A stretch of DNA of 64,000 nucleotides from RGIG4079 sp045646905 (GCA_045646905.1 JAZRLP010000024.1:1-64000); one strand, 5' to 3'. Counted from the stretch's first letter, positions 1 to 9,341 are shown. Notes: generated from the sequence alone by a model not told the origin. Made by a program: numbers and translations.

Positions 1-8
1 TAACTTTG
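1..8 (+). promoter_or_regulatory. -7 promoter box TAACTTTG
   Basis: The window opens with TAACTTTG followed by CA, a match to the Bacteroidota -7 consensus TAnnTTTG, 29 bases before the start codon at 38. The -33 element would lie outside the window. Confidence 0.5.
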
Positions 9-37
9 CATCATCAAACATTTAAAACAATCTTACT

Positions 38-454
38 ATGAAACCAGAAAATATCAAAAAAGTGTGGGAACATTATCGCGGATTTCAAATTCGCTATCGT
101 ATTGGTCGTTCACAATACATCATCGACGCCTTTAATAAAAATATGAATGGTGACTTCTCCCCATCACTATTCATCAACCCCATTGAGTCAAAAGTACACC
201 TCATTGTGAAAGAATATATCAAATGCCTCCTTGAGCAAGAGGCCCTCGAACAAGCACAACAAGAACAAACCACTATTAACACCCAACAAAAATCCTCAAC
301 TGAAACTCAACCCCAAGAACAATCAACCCCAACCATTGAAAAAGCCCCAAAAGTACAAACCCAACAACTCAAAACCCATAAAGCCCACAGCTCTCCTCTT
401 GAAAATTATCAAGTAATTTTTAGGAGGAGTACCCCGAAGGGGGGAGGTGGTTAA
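38..454 (+). CDS. Small hypothetical protein with Gln-rich tail
   Basis: I do not recognise a family in this 138-residue protein. The first ~70 residues look folded and basic (WEHYRGFQIRYRIGRSQYII), followed by a Gln/Thr/Pro-rich low-complexity stretch from about residue 68 to 125. The final residues RRSTPKGGGG come from a G-rich hairpin-like element (ACCCC-GAA-GGGG), so the reading frame may simply run into a repeat and the true protein end could once have been different. A TAnnTTTG box 29 bases upstream and no competing gene support transcription. No signal peptide or membrane segment is visible. It could be a real lineage-specific gene or a decaying one. Confidence 0.5.
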   Translation: MKPENIKKVWEHYRGFQIRYRIGRSQYIIDAFNKNMNGDFSPSLFINPIESKVHLIVKEYIKCLLEQEALEQAQQEQTTINTQQKSSTETQPQEQSTPTIEKAPKVQTQQLKTHKAHSSPLENYQVIFRRSTPKGGGG

Positions 455-620
455 AAAACTATCCCCAAAATTTCAGCGCATTTCTGCGCTTTCCGCGTGA
501 AAACAATTCTCAACTCTCAATCCTCAACTTTCAACTCTCTTTCGCCTTTCTGCGTGAGAATAAACTTTTATTATGTCAAATAACCCGAACAATCAGCATA
601 AGATTCCTCTCCCTATTAGG
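455..620. other. Intergenic with short C/T-rich degenerate repeats
   Basis: The stretch between the small gene and the dnaX terminator has iterated short motifs: two copies of a TTTCTGCG...GCGTGA phrase (about 481-500 and 547-560) and a run of CTCAACTCTC-like units at 509-540. No RNA gene or convincing ORF is seen. Confidence 0.4.
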
Positions 621-656
621 AAACAAAAAAGAATGCAAGAGGGTGTCCTTGCATTC
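621..656 (-). terminator. Intrinsic terminator of dnaX
   Basis: A perfect 9-bp stem GAATGCAAG/CTTGCATTC (631-639 with 648-656) is followed on the minus strand by a T-rich tract (621-630). It lies about 40 bases past the dnaX stop codon. Confidence 0.8.
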
Positions 657-694
657 ATATCTTATGGGGTTGATTGTGTATGGGGAATACGCGA

Positions 695-2461
695 TTAACT
701 TAACGACAAACCAAACTCGTCAACAAACGACCTCATGTTGGGCGATTGTTCAATCATGTGAATCAATACCTCGCGTTGATTCCACACATGGGGTGCTGCC
801 TCACCTTGGTTGATTGCAACTTCAAATGTGATGAAATCGTTAGATAGTTGATTGGCAAGATATTGCTTTATGTCGGTCATAGAGTTGATCATCAAATCGA
901 CTTGTCCAGGGTTTTCAACGGTAATCACAAACCGAGTGCCCTCAATGCGTTTGGGGCGTGCAACACGCATCGTATTAGTGAGAATGTGTGCTGTGGGGTG
1001 TGATGAAATATATGTTTCCCACGCAGTGTCAATAGCTTGGTCAGAGAATGGGTTGTTTCGAGATTGCTGTTGAACTGCGACTGGAGCTGTGTCGTTATTC
1101 TCTTTATGAAGCCCTTTTAGCCCTAATTTGGGGATTTTTGAACCCGATGGGTGCGATGGGGCTTGAGTTGTGGCAGGTCGGGGCGTAACTGGTTGACGAT
1201 ATGTGGGTGCTGCCACAGGTGTGGGAGTAGCTGGCGCCGGCTGTGGTGCTGGCGATGCTACAGGAGTGGCAACGGGTTGCTGGGTCGCAGGATGTGGTGG
1301 TTGTGGAGTATTGGCCGGCGTAATTTTTTTGAGTTGCCCCTCTCCGTCGCCGGCATCTATAGGCGAGGGGCTAAGCAGTTGGCATAGTTTAATCAACAAC
1401 AATTCAACGAGGAATTGCTTGTTTGATGCAGTGCGATAGTTGAGGTCGGCATCGTTGCAAAGAGCCATAGCCTTGTAGAAAAACTGTGGAGTGCATTTAG
1501 CCGCTTGTTGAGCCATCGCTTGACGGGCTTCGTCGCTCGCTTCGAGCAGACAAAGGGTTTTGGGCTCGCGCGCTACCATGAGATCGCGAAGGTGCGAAGC
1601 CAATCCGTTGATGAAGAACAATGAATCAAACCCTTTTTCGCGTATCTCTTTGTAGATTAATAGTGCTTGTGGCACATCTTGAGTGTGAAACGCGTCGAGT
1701 AGGCGATTATAGTATTCGTAGTCGAGAATGTTGAGGTTTTCAATCGTTGATTGGTAGGTGATATTCCGCATTGACGATGCAGCCACTTGGTCAAAAATCG
1801 ACAATGCGTCGCGCATAGCGCCATCGGCTTTGCGTGCAATTACATTGAGCGCCGAGGGTTCAACCTTGATATCCTCTTGCGATGCCACATAAGTGAGATG
1901 ATCGACCATGTCTTGGATGGTGATGCGGTTGAAGTCGTAGATTTGGCATCGAGAAAGGATTGTGGATAGGATTTTATGTTTCTCGGTGGTAGCTAAAATG
2001 AATATCACATAACTGGGTGGTTCTTCGAGCGTTTTGAGAAATGCGTTGAAAGCCGCTTGCGACAACATGTGTACCTCATCGACGATAAACACACGATATT
2101 TACCGGTAGTGGGTGGAATTTGCACTTGATCAACGAGCGCGCGAATGTCGTCAACGCTATTGTTTGATGCAGCGTCGAGTTCAATTATATTTAAAGAGCG
2201 ATTTTCGTTAAACGCACGGCATGATTCGCATTCGTTGCAAGCATCACCCTCGGGGGTGCGATTAGTGCAGTTGATTGTTTTTGCAAAGATGCGTGCGCAA
2301 GATGTTTTCCCTACTCCTCGCGAACCACAAAAAAGATAGGCATGGGCCAATCGGTCGGTGGCAATAGAATTTTTGAGGGTAGTAGTAAGAGCTTTTTGCC
2401 CTACAACCGAGTTGAAGGTCGATGGGCGATATTTGCGCGCTGATACTAAATATTTTTCCAT
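695..2461 (-). CDS. dnaX: DNA polymerase III subunits gamma/tau
   Basis: This AAA+ clamp-loader subunit drives loading of the beta sliding clamp during chromosome replication. The 588-residue protein shows Walker A GSRGVGKT at 46-53, the four zinc cysteines at 65, 75, 78 and 81, Walker B DEVH at 128-131 and the SRC sensor motif near residue 170. A Pro/Ala/Gln-rich linker at about 385-445 leads into a C-terminal domain, so the full tau form is encoded. It is transcribed alone: a TATCTTTG -7 box lies 26 bases upstream and a terminator follows. Identification is by clear family motifs; whether a short gamma product is also made cannot be seen. Confidence 0.97.
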   Translation of the reverse strand: MEKYLVSARKYRPSTFNSVVGQKALTTTLKNSIATDRLAHAYLFCGSRGVGKTSCARIFAKTINCTNRTPEGDACNECESCRAFNENRSLNIIELDAASNNSVDDIRALVDQVQIPPTTGKYRVFIVDEVHMLSQAAFNAFLKTLEEPPSYVIFILATTEKHKILSTILSRCQIYDFNRITIQDMVDHLTYVASQEDIKVEPSALNVIARKADGAMRDALSIFDQVAASSMRNITYQSTIENLNILDYEYYNRLLDAFHTQDVPQALLIYKEIREKGFDSLFFINGLASHLRDLMVAREPKTLCLLEASDEARQAMAQQAAKCTPQFFYKAMALCNDADLNYRTASNKQFLVELLLIKLCQLLSPSPIDAGDGEGQLKKITPANTPQPPHPATQQPVATPVASPAPQPAPATPTPVAAPTYRQPVTPRPATTQAPSHPSGSKIPKLGLKGLHKENNDTAPVAVQQQSRNNPFSDQAIDTAWETYISSHPTAHILTNTMRVARPKRIEGTRFVITVENPGQVDLMINSMTDIKQYLANQLSNDFITFEVAINQGEAAPHVWNQREVLIHMIEQSPNMRSFVDEFGLSLS

Positions 2462-2486
2462 ATATGAGGTGTTGTGCTATTTATCG

Positions 2487-2494
2487 CAAAGATA
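2487..2494 (-). promoter_or_regulatory. -7 box of dnaX
   Basis: TATCTTTG on the minus strand matches TAnnTTTG and lies about 26 bases before the dnaX start. No good -33 element is seen at the normal distance. Confidence 0.5.
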
Positions 2495-2535
2495 TGAAAA
2501 CTTTTTGAGATTACATTAGAGCTGTGTATATAAAA

Positions 2536-2575
2536 TAAAAAAAGAAACCCCAAAAAATTTTGAGATTTCTTTTTT
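2536..2575 (-). terminator. Terminator after tRNA-Lys
   Basis: On the minus strand AAAAAAGAAA pairs with TTTCTTTTTT around an AT-rich loop, ending in a T run just past the 3' end of the tRNA. Confidence 0.6.
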
Positions 2576-2577
2576 AG

Positions 2578-2650
2578 TGACCCCGGAGAGGCTCGAACTC
2601 TCGACCCAATGATTAAGAGTCATTTGCTCTACCAACTGAGCTACGGAGTC
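2578..2650 (-). tRNA. tRNA-Lys (CTT anticodon)
   Basis: On the minus strand the 73-nt sequence folds as a cloverleaf: acceptor GACTCCG/CGGGGTC, D arm GCTC...GAGC, anticodon stem AATGA/TCATT with loop CTCTTAA (anticodon CTT, reading AAG), T arm GAGAG-TTCGAGC-CTCTC, discriminator A. CCA is not encoded. Confidence 0.95.
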
Positions 2651-2672
2651 ATAGCATTTTGCAAATGCGTTG

Positions 2673-2703
2673 CAAAGGTAGTGCTATTTTTTTATTCCAC
2701 AAA
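2673..2703 (-). promoter_or_regulatory. Promoter of tRNA-Lys
   Basis: On the minus strand a TTTG -33 element (2700-2703) is separated by 19 bases from TACCTTTG (2673-2680), a textbook Bacteroidota sigma promoter. Confidence 0.75.
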
Positions 2704-2785
2704 ACTTTTTTGTCGTTTTTATCATAAACATAATGACACAACGGAACAAAAAGACAAAAGTGTATTTTTGTAATAGGCTTTAATA

Positions 2786-3328
2786 TTACTCCTCTTCAAT
2801 GATGAAAATTGAAAAATTTACGCTGCCATAGGTGCGATGCGATGAAAAGTGAGGTAAGTGAGAGAAATCATAATTGCGCGAGTGCTCAATGATGAAAATG
2901 GTCCCGGGTTTGAGCATTTGTGAGTTGAGAATTTTTTCGGGTATCTCACCAAATCCTTTCAAGTCGTAGGGGGGGTCGGCAAAAATGATGTCGTATTTGG
3001 CTTGTGTTGAGTCGATATATCGCAATGCATCGCCACGCACTAAATTAAAGTTATCGCAACCGAGTTGGGCCGCAACTTTTTTCATAAAAGCATATTGAGT
3101 GTTGGCTTTTTCAACGGCAGTAACATATGCGCAACCTCGAGAGAGCAACTCAAAACTAATGGCGCCAGTGCCAGCAAAAAGATCAAGCGCTGTTAAATCG
3201 TCAAAATCAACCATATTTTCAAGCACATTGAAAATATTTTCGCGAGCGAAGTCGGTTGTTGGGCGAGCTGTTATGTTGGTGGGGACATCAAATCGGCGAC
3301 GCCCATATTTTCCTCTAATTATTCGCAT
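2786..3328 (-). CDS. rsmD: 16S rRNA (guanine966-N2)-methyltransferase RsmD
   Basis: This enzyme methylates G966 of 16S rRNA using S-adenosylmethionine during small-subunit assembly. The 180-residue protein has the SAM-binding motif LDLFAGTGAIS at 48-58 and the N2-guanine methyltransferase signature DPPY at 118-121; length is normal for the family. Its start overlaps the end of the upstream DUF3822 gene by 10 bases, so the two are translated from one transcript together with the Ig-like lipoprotein gene further upstream. Confidence 0.93.
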   Translation of the reverse strand: MRIIRGKYGRRRFDVPTNITARPTTDFARENIFNVLENMVDFDDLTALDLFAGTGAISFELLSRGCAYVTAVEKANTQYAFMKKVAAQLGCDNFNLVRGDALRYIDSTQAKYDIIFADPPYDLKGFGEIPEKILNSQMLKPGTIFIIEHSRNYDFSHLPHFSSHRTYGSVNFSIFIIEEE

Positions 3329-4146
3329 AATGGTAAAACTATTAAGTCAAATGGGGCTTTCATCGCATCTTTACCAGCCTTAAACATTGACGAAGGGAAA
3401 ATAACCGGCATCACATAGGCGAGGTATTCGCGTAGGGTGGGGGTTATAGCATCGCGCAATGAATTGTCGCCAGCAATGAGCAACTCGTTGTCTTGAGCAT
3501 CGAGTTTCAACATATCGCGACAAGCCATGATGTAATATATAGCGTCAATGGGCTCTCTAAAAGCAAACATATTGGCCAGTCTTATCGTTTTGTCGCCAAA
3601 AGTGAGCAGGTTGAGTTTATTATCGTGTAAATAAGCATACATTTTGCCCGAGTTGCCAAGTTGGCTATTGCGATTGAAATAAATGCAAAGAGGAGCAAGA
3701 CAGTGTTGAATCTTGGGATTGTTGAATGTTCGATGCAAGAAGTTGGCCAACTCTTCATCAAGTCCCATTAATATTGAAGAGTTTAATTCATCAAGTTTGT
3801 TTTCAATAACAATTCCATCAAAAGAGGGGAATGTGGTGTTGAAAATTTTTTCCTGGATGTCGGGATTATCAATCTCGGCAGGGATAATGGTGAATTTATC
3901 GGTTTCAATAATGCAATCAATGCGCGCAAAATCGCTTAATAGTAAGGGATTTTCATATATCGCCTCTTCTATCGCTTTTTGAGTAGATTGAGCCGCTGTG
4001 TCGAGAGGGATTTCGCGATAAATGAGAGAGTTGTCCTCAACTGAGCAAAATAGCACCACATGCATTTTTTTTTCGTCAATGCGCAGTGCCAATCGCCATA
4101 AGCGAGGGTCTTTTATGAGGTCTTTATCTAAACGATTTTGTTCCAT
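3319..4146 (-). CDS. DUF3822 family protein
   Basis: A 275-residue soluble protein resembling the Bacteroidota family DUF3822, whose function is not known; the fold is thought to be actin/FtsA-like in related proteins, but I see no motif that proves this here. Neither a signal peptide nor a membrane segment is visible. It sits between the Ig-like lipoprotein gene (20-base gap) and rsmD (10-base overlap), an arrangement that recurs in the order and suggests co-transcription rather than a shared pathway. Confidence 0.75.
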   Translation of the reverse strand: MEQNRLDKDLIKDPRLWRLALRIDEKKMHVVLFCSVEDNSLIYREIPLDTAAQSTQKAIEEAIYENPLLLSDFARIDCIIETDKFTIIPAEIDNPDIQEKIFNTTFPSFDGIVIENKLDELNSSILMGLDEELANFLHRTFNNPKIQHCLAPLCIYFNRNSQLGNSGKMYAYLHDNKLNLLTFGDKTIRLANMFAFREPIDAIYYIMACRDMLKLDAQDNELLIAGDNSLRDAITPTLREYLAYVMPVIFPSSMFKAGKDAMKAPFDLIVLPLCE

Positions 4147-4166
4147 TAATGATGGTTGAAGATGTA

Positions 4167-6155
4167 TTATAAATTATTGCGGCGGAGGCCACTACGATTG
4201 TGATTTGAGTTGTTTTGATTATAGCCGTTTGAACGATTGTTTGAGTTAAAGTTGTCATCGCCAAACTCGTCATATTCATCTTCTTCCTCTTCTTCTTGAC
4301 GGTTTTTGTCACCTTTCTTTTGGGCAGGTTTATTTTTCTTTATGTCAAGAGGTTTTTGAAGGTCAAGAGGAAGTTCGTAGATGTTCCACGATTGCTCAAT
4401 GTCCCAATTTTTCTTGGCATTGATGCGTTTATTGTAATAATAAATTTCTTCGGGTTGGCGTTTGGCAAGGAGGTTGCCGGTGTCATAAATGCCATTATTA
4501 TTACTGTCGATAAATGCGCGAGCAAAATATTTGCCTGGGAGGAGGAAATTGAAAGATGCCTTGCCGTCAATGACGGGGGCTGTGGCTACAACTTTGTCGC
4601 TACCATCAAGAAGTTCTACAACGACAGGTAGGTCGGTGCCGGTAATATTGAAGAATAGATTTACATAATCTTCGGTAGGTCTCACCGAGAATTCTTGTTT
4701 GAATGCTTTGTTACACTCGTTATAAATCCCTATCAATGACGCCGAGTCGATTTCGAGTTTATACTTTGCGCCAGGTTCCCATTTGTGAGGGATAGTGTAT
4801 TTGAGAATGCGACCTGTGGTGTCGGGGGTAATGCGAACAGGCCCTTCTGATTCCCATATAGTATCGCGTTTTATTGACAATCTCACCCCACCGTTGTCGA
4901 TAAAAGCAAGTGGTTGAGACGAAAGAAAACGCAATGGTTTGTTTACATCTTGAGGGCTGGCTGCTTGGAGCATCCAGTTGATATGTTTCACCTTGGGGAG
5001 TGTGTCGGCTTCCTCTTCTTTCTTCTTTTTCTTTTTAGGCTTGGGGTCTTTATAGAAGAGTTTAAGAGTGTCGGTAGTCCACGAAAGTTCATTGTTGGTG
5101 TCGGTGCGCAGATATCGAGCCGCAACAATCATAGAGTCTTGAGCAAGAACGACCGAGTCGTTAATCCAATATTCAAGAGTGTCGAGAGTTTCTCCTGAGT
5201 TTAATAAAGCCCAATCGTCAATTTCGGCACCTGCTTTAGGCCCATTTATGAGCTTGATTTGGGGGAGGGTGTCGGATTTAGTTGCAAAGTTGAAATTTAA
5301 AATATTGCGACTGGGGCGTTTATAGTCTTTGAGGTATTGTGCAACATACCCCTCGTTAAACCATGTGAGGAGTATATTATTAGGCAAGTATTTTATCCCT
5401 TTGCGAGTGACTAAAGAGTCGGTGCCATTGTAGGCTTGAAGGGTGTCGACGACCTCAATGGGCTCGGTTGAAGGGAATACTGGGATATCATAAAACGCTA
5501 CATCTTCGGAGCGATCCCAATGATAGTCGCGATTTTTATCGTTTAATGCAAAAACACGATAATAACCAGGCTTTAAACCACGAATGGTGAACTGTCCAAG
5601 TTGATTGGTTTTTGAAATGCGTTCAAGTGGGAGTGTTGAAATAGCCGAGTCAGAGAGATTGCTATATACCCCTACAATCATACCTTGTGCAGGCTCAAGA
5701 TTGCGAGCTTCCATGAGCAATCCCGAAATGCGAAGAGAGTCAATTGAATCACCTGTAGCAAAGTCGAGAGCAAAACCATCAATGGGATTTGCTTCATTCA
5801 AGTCGCGAATAGCATCCGAAAAATCGAGAGTGTAAGTCGTGTTGGGGATTAGCGTATCGCGAAGTTCTACAATGATTTTCTTTCCGTTGGCAATGATTGA
5901 GGGCATTGCTTTTTGTGCTGGAGAGATTACAACCTTGTTTGAAACATCATCAACGCGTATGTTCTCGTCAAAAACAAGCTCTATTTTATTGTTTTTGACA
6001 TTAGTAGCACCTTGAATGGGCTTACTGCTAATGAAAACTGGGGGCATCTCATCGCGAGGGCCTCCTTCGGGACGCCCTATACTTGCGCAGGCAGCCATAA
6101 AAATAGCCACTACAATCGCTCCAAAAATGAGTGTATATTGTTGATATTTTTTCAT
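4167..6155 (-). CDS. Ig-like (SbsA-type) domain lipoprotein
   Basis: This 662-residue protein has a lipoprotein signal (lipobox MAAC, Cys23) and an N-terminal Big_5/SbsA-like Ig domain at about residues 35-135 (IRPEGGPRD-type opening, PVFISSKP, FDENIRVDDVSNKVVISP). A prealbumin-like segment resembling carboxypeptidase regulatory domains follows at about 160-220 (GYYRVFALNDKNRDYHWD), and a second such segment appears near 545-580 (GKYFARAFIDSNNNGIYD). The C-terminus is rich in Glu, Asn and Ser and ends in an Asn/Arg tail. It is probably an envelope protein; function unknown. It heads the operon with DUF3822 and rsmD, with a TAACTTTG box nine bases before the start codon. Confidence 0.8.
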   Translation of the reverse strand: MKKYQQYTLIFGAIVVAIFMAACASIGRPEGGPRDEMPPVFISSKPIQGATNVKNNKIELVFDENIRVDDVSNKVVISPAQKAMPSIIANGKKIIVELRDTLIPNTTYTLDFSDAIRDLNEANPIDGFALDFATGDSIDSLRISGLLMEARNLEPAQGMIVGVYSNLSDSAISTLPLERISKTNQLGQFTIRGLKPGYYRVFALNDKNRDYHWDRSEDVAFYDIPVFPSTEPIEVVDTLQAYNGTDSLVTRKGIKYLPNNILLTWFNEGYVAQYLKDYKRPSRNILNFNFATKSDTLPQIKLINGPKAGAEIDDWALLNSGETLDTLEYWINDSVVLAQDSMIVAARYLRTDTNNELSWTTDTLKLFYKDPKPKKKKKKEEEADTLPKVKHINWMLQAASPQDVNKPLRFLSSQPLAFIDNGGVRLSIKRDTIWESEGPVRITPDTTGRILKYTIPHKWEPGAKYKLEIDSASLIGIYNECNKAFKQEFSVRPTEDYVNLFFNITGTDLPVVVELLDGSDKVVATAPVIDGKASFNFLLPGKYFARAFIDSNNNGIYDTGNLLAKRQPEEIYYYNKRINAKKNWDIEQSWNIYELPLDLQKPLDIKKNKPAQKKGDKNRQEEEEEDEYDEFGDDNFNSNNRSNGYNQNNSNHNRSGLRRNNL

Positions 6156-6163
6156 TCAGGCTT

Positions 6164-6171
6164 CAAAGTTA
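6164..6171 (-). promoter_or_regulatory. -7 box of the Ig-like/DUF3822/rsmD operon
   Basis: TAACTTTG on the minus strand matches the consensus and lies 8 bases before the start codon at 6155, implying a leader of only a few bases. Confidence 0.45.
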
Positions 6172-6250
6172 CTCAAAATTTTACTGAAATAGGGACTTTA
6201 TTGTAAAATATTCGTATATTTACAAAAATATTAATACTTAAATCTTGAAT

Positions 6251-9200
6251 ATGAAAAAAATCTATCTTGTGTTGTTGAGTTTAGTTGTAACTGCAACAGC
6301 TTTTGCTCAACCCAAATTGGTTGGGCACCGCGGAAGTTATTGGGGGCTTGAAAATTCTACCGAAGCCTTTATAAATGGAGCAAAGAAAGGGTATCATTAT
6401 CTTGAAACTGATGTTAAAGTGACAAAAGATGGAGTGCTTGTGTGCTGTCATAATGACGACTTGAAATCGTGGGGAGGCACTCTCACCATTGCCGACAGCA
6501 ATTGGGAGGATCTCAAGGCCGAAGAACTAAGCCAAACTCGTGGTGGAGTAAAATATACTGGACATCTCACTTCATTTGAAGAATATCTCGATATATGTAA
6601 TGAGTATAATGTGTTGCCACTCATTGAATTGAAATGGGCTACAGGGATTAATAACAATGATTTTTCAAATGTGCCCAAACTCATCGAAATAATTGAGAAG
6701 AAAGGCTTTCGTAATAGATGTTTCATCTTCACCTCAATGAAAAACTGTCTTAATCATATCCACCAAAACTATCCTGATATTGAATTGATGCTTCTCATCT
6801 ATTCTGAAAGTTTTGATAGTAGTTTGTCGTGGTGTATTGAGCGAGGCATTCATATTGGTTCGGAAATCGGAGCCGAAATCACTAAAGATGCGGTGAAGAT
6901 GTATCACGATGCTGGTTTGTTGGTCGATGTGTGGTCAATAAACACTAATAACACTTATGAAACTTATGGTAATTATGGTTGCGATTTTATTACAACCGAC
7001 TATCTCGACCCTGCTTCGTTGCCCGAACTTGATCCCGATGTATTGTTCCCACCCAACATTGTGGACTATCCCGAGGTTGAGGGTATAGTTAGAGGTCGTT
7101 ATAACCCTGAATTGGTGTCAATGTCGGCCACTCCTACATATTTGAATGGCTTCACAATCAAACGAGCAATCGTTCGCGATGGAAAATGGTATGTGCTTGC
7201 TCACGATGCTAAAGCTAATGCTATGCTATCGGTCGTAGATGCCGAAACTGGTGAAGAAATCAAACGAATGAATGTTGAAGGTGCTAATAACCTAAACGAT
7301 ATAGCGTTTAGTGCCGACGGCTTGTTGCTCGGCTGTGATTTAGCAATTATGAATCCCGATTCGCCCGAAACTATGGCGTGGAATGTGTATAAGTGGGACG
7401 ATGACAATGCTGCACCTCAATTATTGGTGTCGCAATCCAAGGCTCAATTACCTTTTGAAGTGGAATCATCTATCGAGATAGGTAGCAGTTTTGCAGTGAG
7501 TGGCACAATGAAAGATTTATATCTTTATTCAATGGCAACAGTTGATGGTGTCAATCAATACATGTTCTTAGGGACAAAAGTGTCAAACGGAGCAATCACT
7601 GCAACAACCTATGCCGCCGATCCTACCAACTATAATGCAACAAAATGGGGCAACGATGCATCAATTATGGTTACTCCATACTCTCGCAACAATCTATTAA
7701 TCGACGGCAAGGCGATTATACCTGTGCAATACTCATTTGATTGGGACAAGAAAGGTGAACCTATGATGTGGCACTCACAATGGAAAGAGGGTCACATTGG
7801 CAATGAAGCACAAGGACATTCGTTCCTTCGATTGGCTAATAAGGTATATTCTTACTCGGCTAACTACGATGCTGGGTTGAGTGTGAAAATGTATGATGTA
7901 TCGGATGGTATAGGTGCGCCAAATGCAGTTTCTCCAGCAATGCCTAACTCAACCGAGGCAAGTGAAGTAGATGATTACCTATTTACAGGTATTGAATATG
8001 CACAAGATGGCACTATATCGCTCTACATCTTCTCAGAATTAAAAGGGTTGATGAAATATGAGATAAAAGGCACTTACACCGAGCCATCGGAAAGTGCTGA
8101 ATTTGTGCTCGAAACAGTGTGGGAAAACTCTCGCAATAAAGAGAATGCACCCGAAAACATTGATGGCACAAATGCACAACAAGGTGCAGCCTATAAAGGT
8201 AAATTCTATGTGAATGATTGTGTTGATGAAAAACTATATATATTTGACAACACAGGTTGTTTAGGTAGCATTCCTGGCGGTAGCGGATGGGGTACTGCTT
8301 GTGACGATGCCGGAAATATTATTGTTCGCGATGACAAAAACACAAGTGGAACTCATAAATATATCATATATCCATCGGGAGCAACTATTGAAACTCCTGG
8401 TACTCCTATCGAACTCGAAGTAACTATCCCATTAGAAGGTCAAACCAACTTCATTTCGGCATCGGGTGATGTGCTTGGCGATGGTGGTTACATTTATATG
8501 TATCCCAATCAACAAAGTAATGTGAATGTTATAGCCCTTGAAAATGGTAAGGTTATAGAGATTACACAATCGGACAAACTTTCTATGACAGGCTCAACAG
8601 CTGGGTATGTAATTCCTATTGATAATAACTCTGAAAACTGGATTTACAATGTGCGTGCAACAGGTCTTTATCGCTATCAAGGTGGCACAAATATTCCTAT
8701 GTTGACAGGTCGTGGCTCAACTACAGCACCATCGCGCAACACTACCGGTGGCGGTGATTATTTTGTGCTCTCGGGTCATGAAATCTTGGTGCACCCATCG
8801 GGCGCTAATTATCGAGGTGGATTTACTATTCGCGATTGGGAAGATAATAGCGTTATCACATCGGTGGCTCCAATTGGCGACCTTGGATACTCTACAGGAG
8901 GTAACTACTCAACATTCAACTGGCTTTTTGCTGAACCAATCGATGAGTCAAGTTATTACATCTACTCTTATTGTCCTGCAAATGGTATGGCTGTGTATCG
9001 TTTCTATGACAAGAGTGTGGGTGTAGAAAGTGTGTTGGCCGACAAGGCAACATCGCTACGCGTTTATCCCAATCCGGTTGTTGATGAAATGACCATCGAA
9101 ACGAGCGACGACATCCAATCGGTAGCAGTCTATAACTTGGCAGGAGCAATGGTGTCGCTCAATCATTGTTATGTTGACGACAACCGCGCAAAAGTAGATG

Positions 9201-9274
9201 TGGCATCACTCCCAGCAGGCATTTATCTCGTTGAGGTAAACAATAGCATCGTAGGTAAATTCATAAAGAAATAA
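6251..9274 (+). CDS. Secreted GDPD-domain protein with T9SS sorting domain
   Basis: The 1007-residue protein (ATG at 6251; a TTG two codons earlier is less likely) starts with a signal peptide ending near AFAQ. Residues ~22-260 form a glycerophosphodiester phosphodiesterase barrel with the HRG motif (His26), the ENSTEAF and ETDVKVTKDG metal-site motifs and the second catalytic His in CCHND. The middle, from about residue 275 to 925, looks like a beta-propeller/beta-sandwich region of unknown role. The end (YPNPVVDEM ... LPAGIYLVEV ... GKFIKK) is a type A type IX sorting domain, so the protein should cross the outer membrane by T9SS, whose PorV and PorU genes lie at 50-60 kb. The likely role is releasing glycerol phosphate from phosphodiesters at the cell surface; the substrate is inference. 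Confidence 0.85.
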   Translation: MKKIYLVLLSLVVTATAFAQPKLVGHRGSYWGLENSTEAFINGAKKGYHYLETDVKVTKDGVLVCCHNDDLKSWGGTLTIADSNWEDLKAEELSQTRGGVKYTGHLTSFEEYLDICNEYNVLPLIELKWATGINNNDFSNVPKLIEIIEKKGFRNRCFIFTSMKNCLNHIHQNYPDIELMLLIYSESFDSSLSWCIERGIHIGSEIGAEITKDAVKMYHDAGLLVDVWSINTNNTYETYGNYGCDFITTDYLDPASLPELDPDVLFPPNIVDYPEVEGIVRGRYNPELVSMSATPTYLNGFTIKRAIVRDGKWYVLAHDAKANAMLSVVDAETGEEIKRMNVEGANNLNDIAFSADGLLLGCDLAIMNPDSPETMAWNVYKWDDDNAAPQLLVSQSKAQLPFEVESSIEIGSSFAVSGTMKDLYLYSMATVDGVNQYMFLGTKVSNGAITATTYAADPTNYNATKWGNDASIMVTPYSRNNLLIDGKAIIPVQYSFDWDKKGEPMMWHSQWKEGHIGNEAQGHSFLRLANKVYSYSANYDAGLSVKMYDVSDGIGAPNAVSPAMPNSTEASEVDDYLFTGIEYAQDGTISLYIFSELKGLMKYEIKGTYTEPSESAEFVLETVWENSRNKENAPENIDGTNAQQGAAYKGKFYVNDCVDEKLYIFDNTGCLGSIPGGSGWGTACDDAGNIIVRDDKNTSGTHKYIIYPSGATIETPGTPIELEVTIPLEGQTNFISASGDVLGDGGYIYMYPNQQSNVNVIALENGKVIEITQSDKLSMTGSTAGYVIPIDNNSENWIYNVRATGLYRYQGGTNIPMLTGRGSTTAPSRNTTGGGDYFVLSGHEILVHPSGANYRGGFTIRDWEDNSVITSVAPIGDLGYSTGGNYSTFNWLFAEPIDESSYYIYSYCPANGMAVYRFYDKSVGVESVLADKATSLRVYPNPVVDEMTIETSDDIQSVAVYNLAGAMVSLNHCYVDDNRAKVDVASLPAGIYLVEVNNSIVGKFIKK

Positions 9275-9316
9275 TAAATAAAGGAGGCGCTATTTCACAT
9301 TTGTGTAAAAAAGAAT

Positions 9317-9324
9317 TAACTTTG
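9317..9324 (+). promoter_or_regulatory. -7 box of tRNA-Pro
   Basis: TAACTTTG followed by C lies 17 bases before the tRNA. A TTTG at 9300-9303 is too close to be a standard -33 element. Confidence 0.5.
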
Positions 9325-9341
9325 CCTTGCACTATAGGGTG

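Noticed and set aside
573..698. 41-codon plus-strand frame between the first gene and dnaX
   Set aside because: It runs through the dnaX terminator hairpin and has no promoter or recognisable product.
6172..6250. Pho box before the GDPD gene
   Set aside because: A single TGAAAT at 6185 has no 11-bp partner and no -7 box at the right distance.
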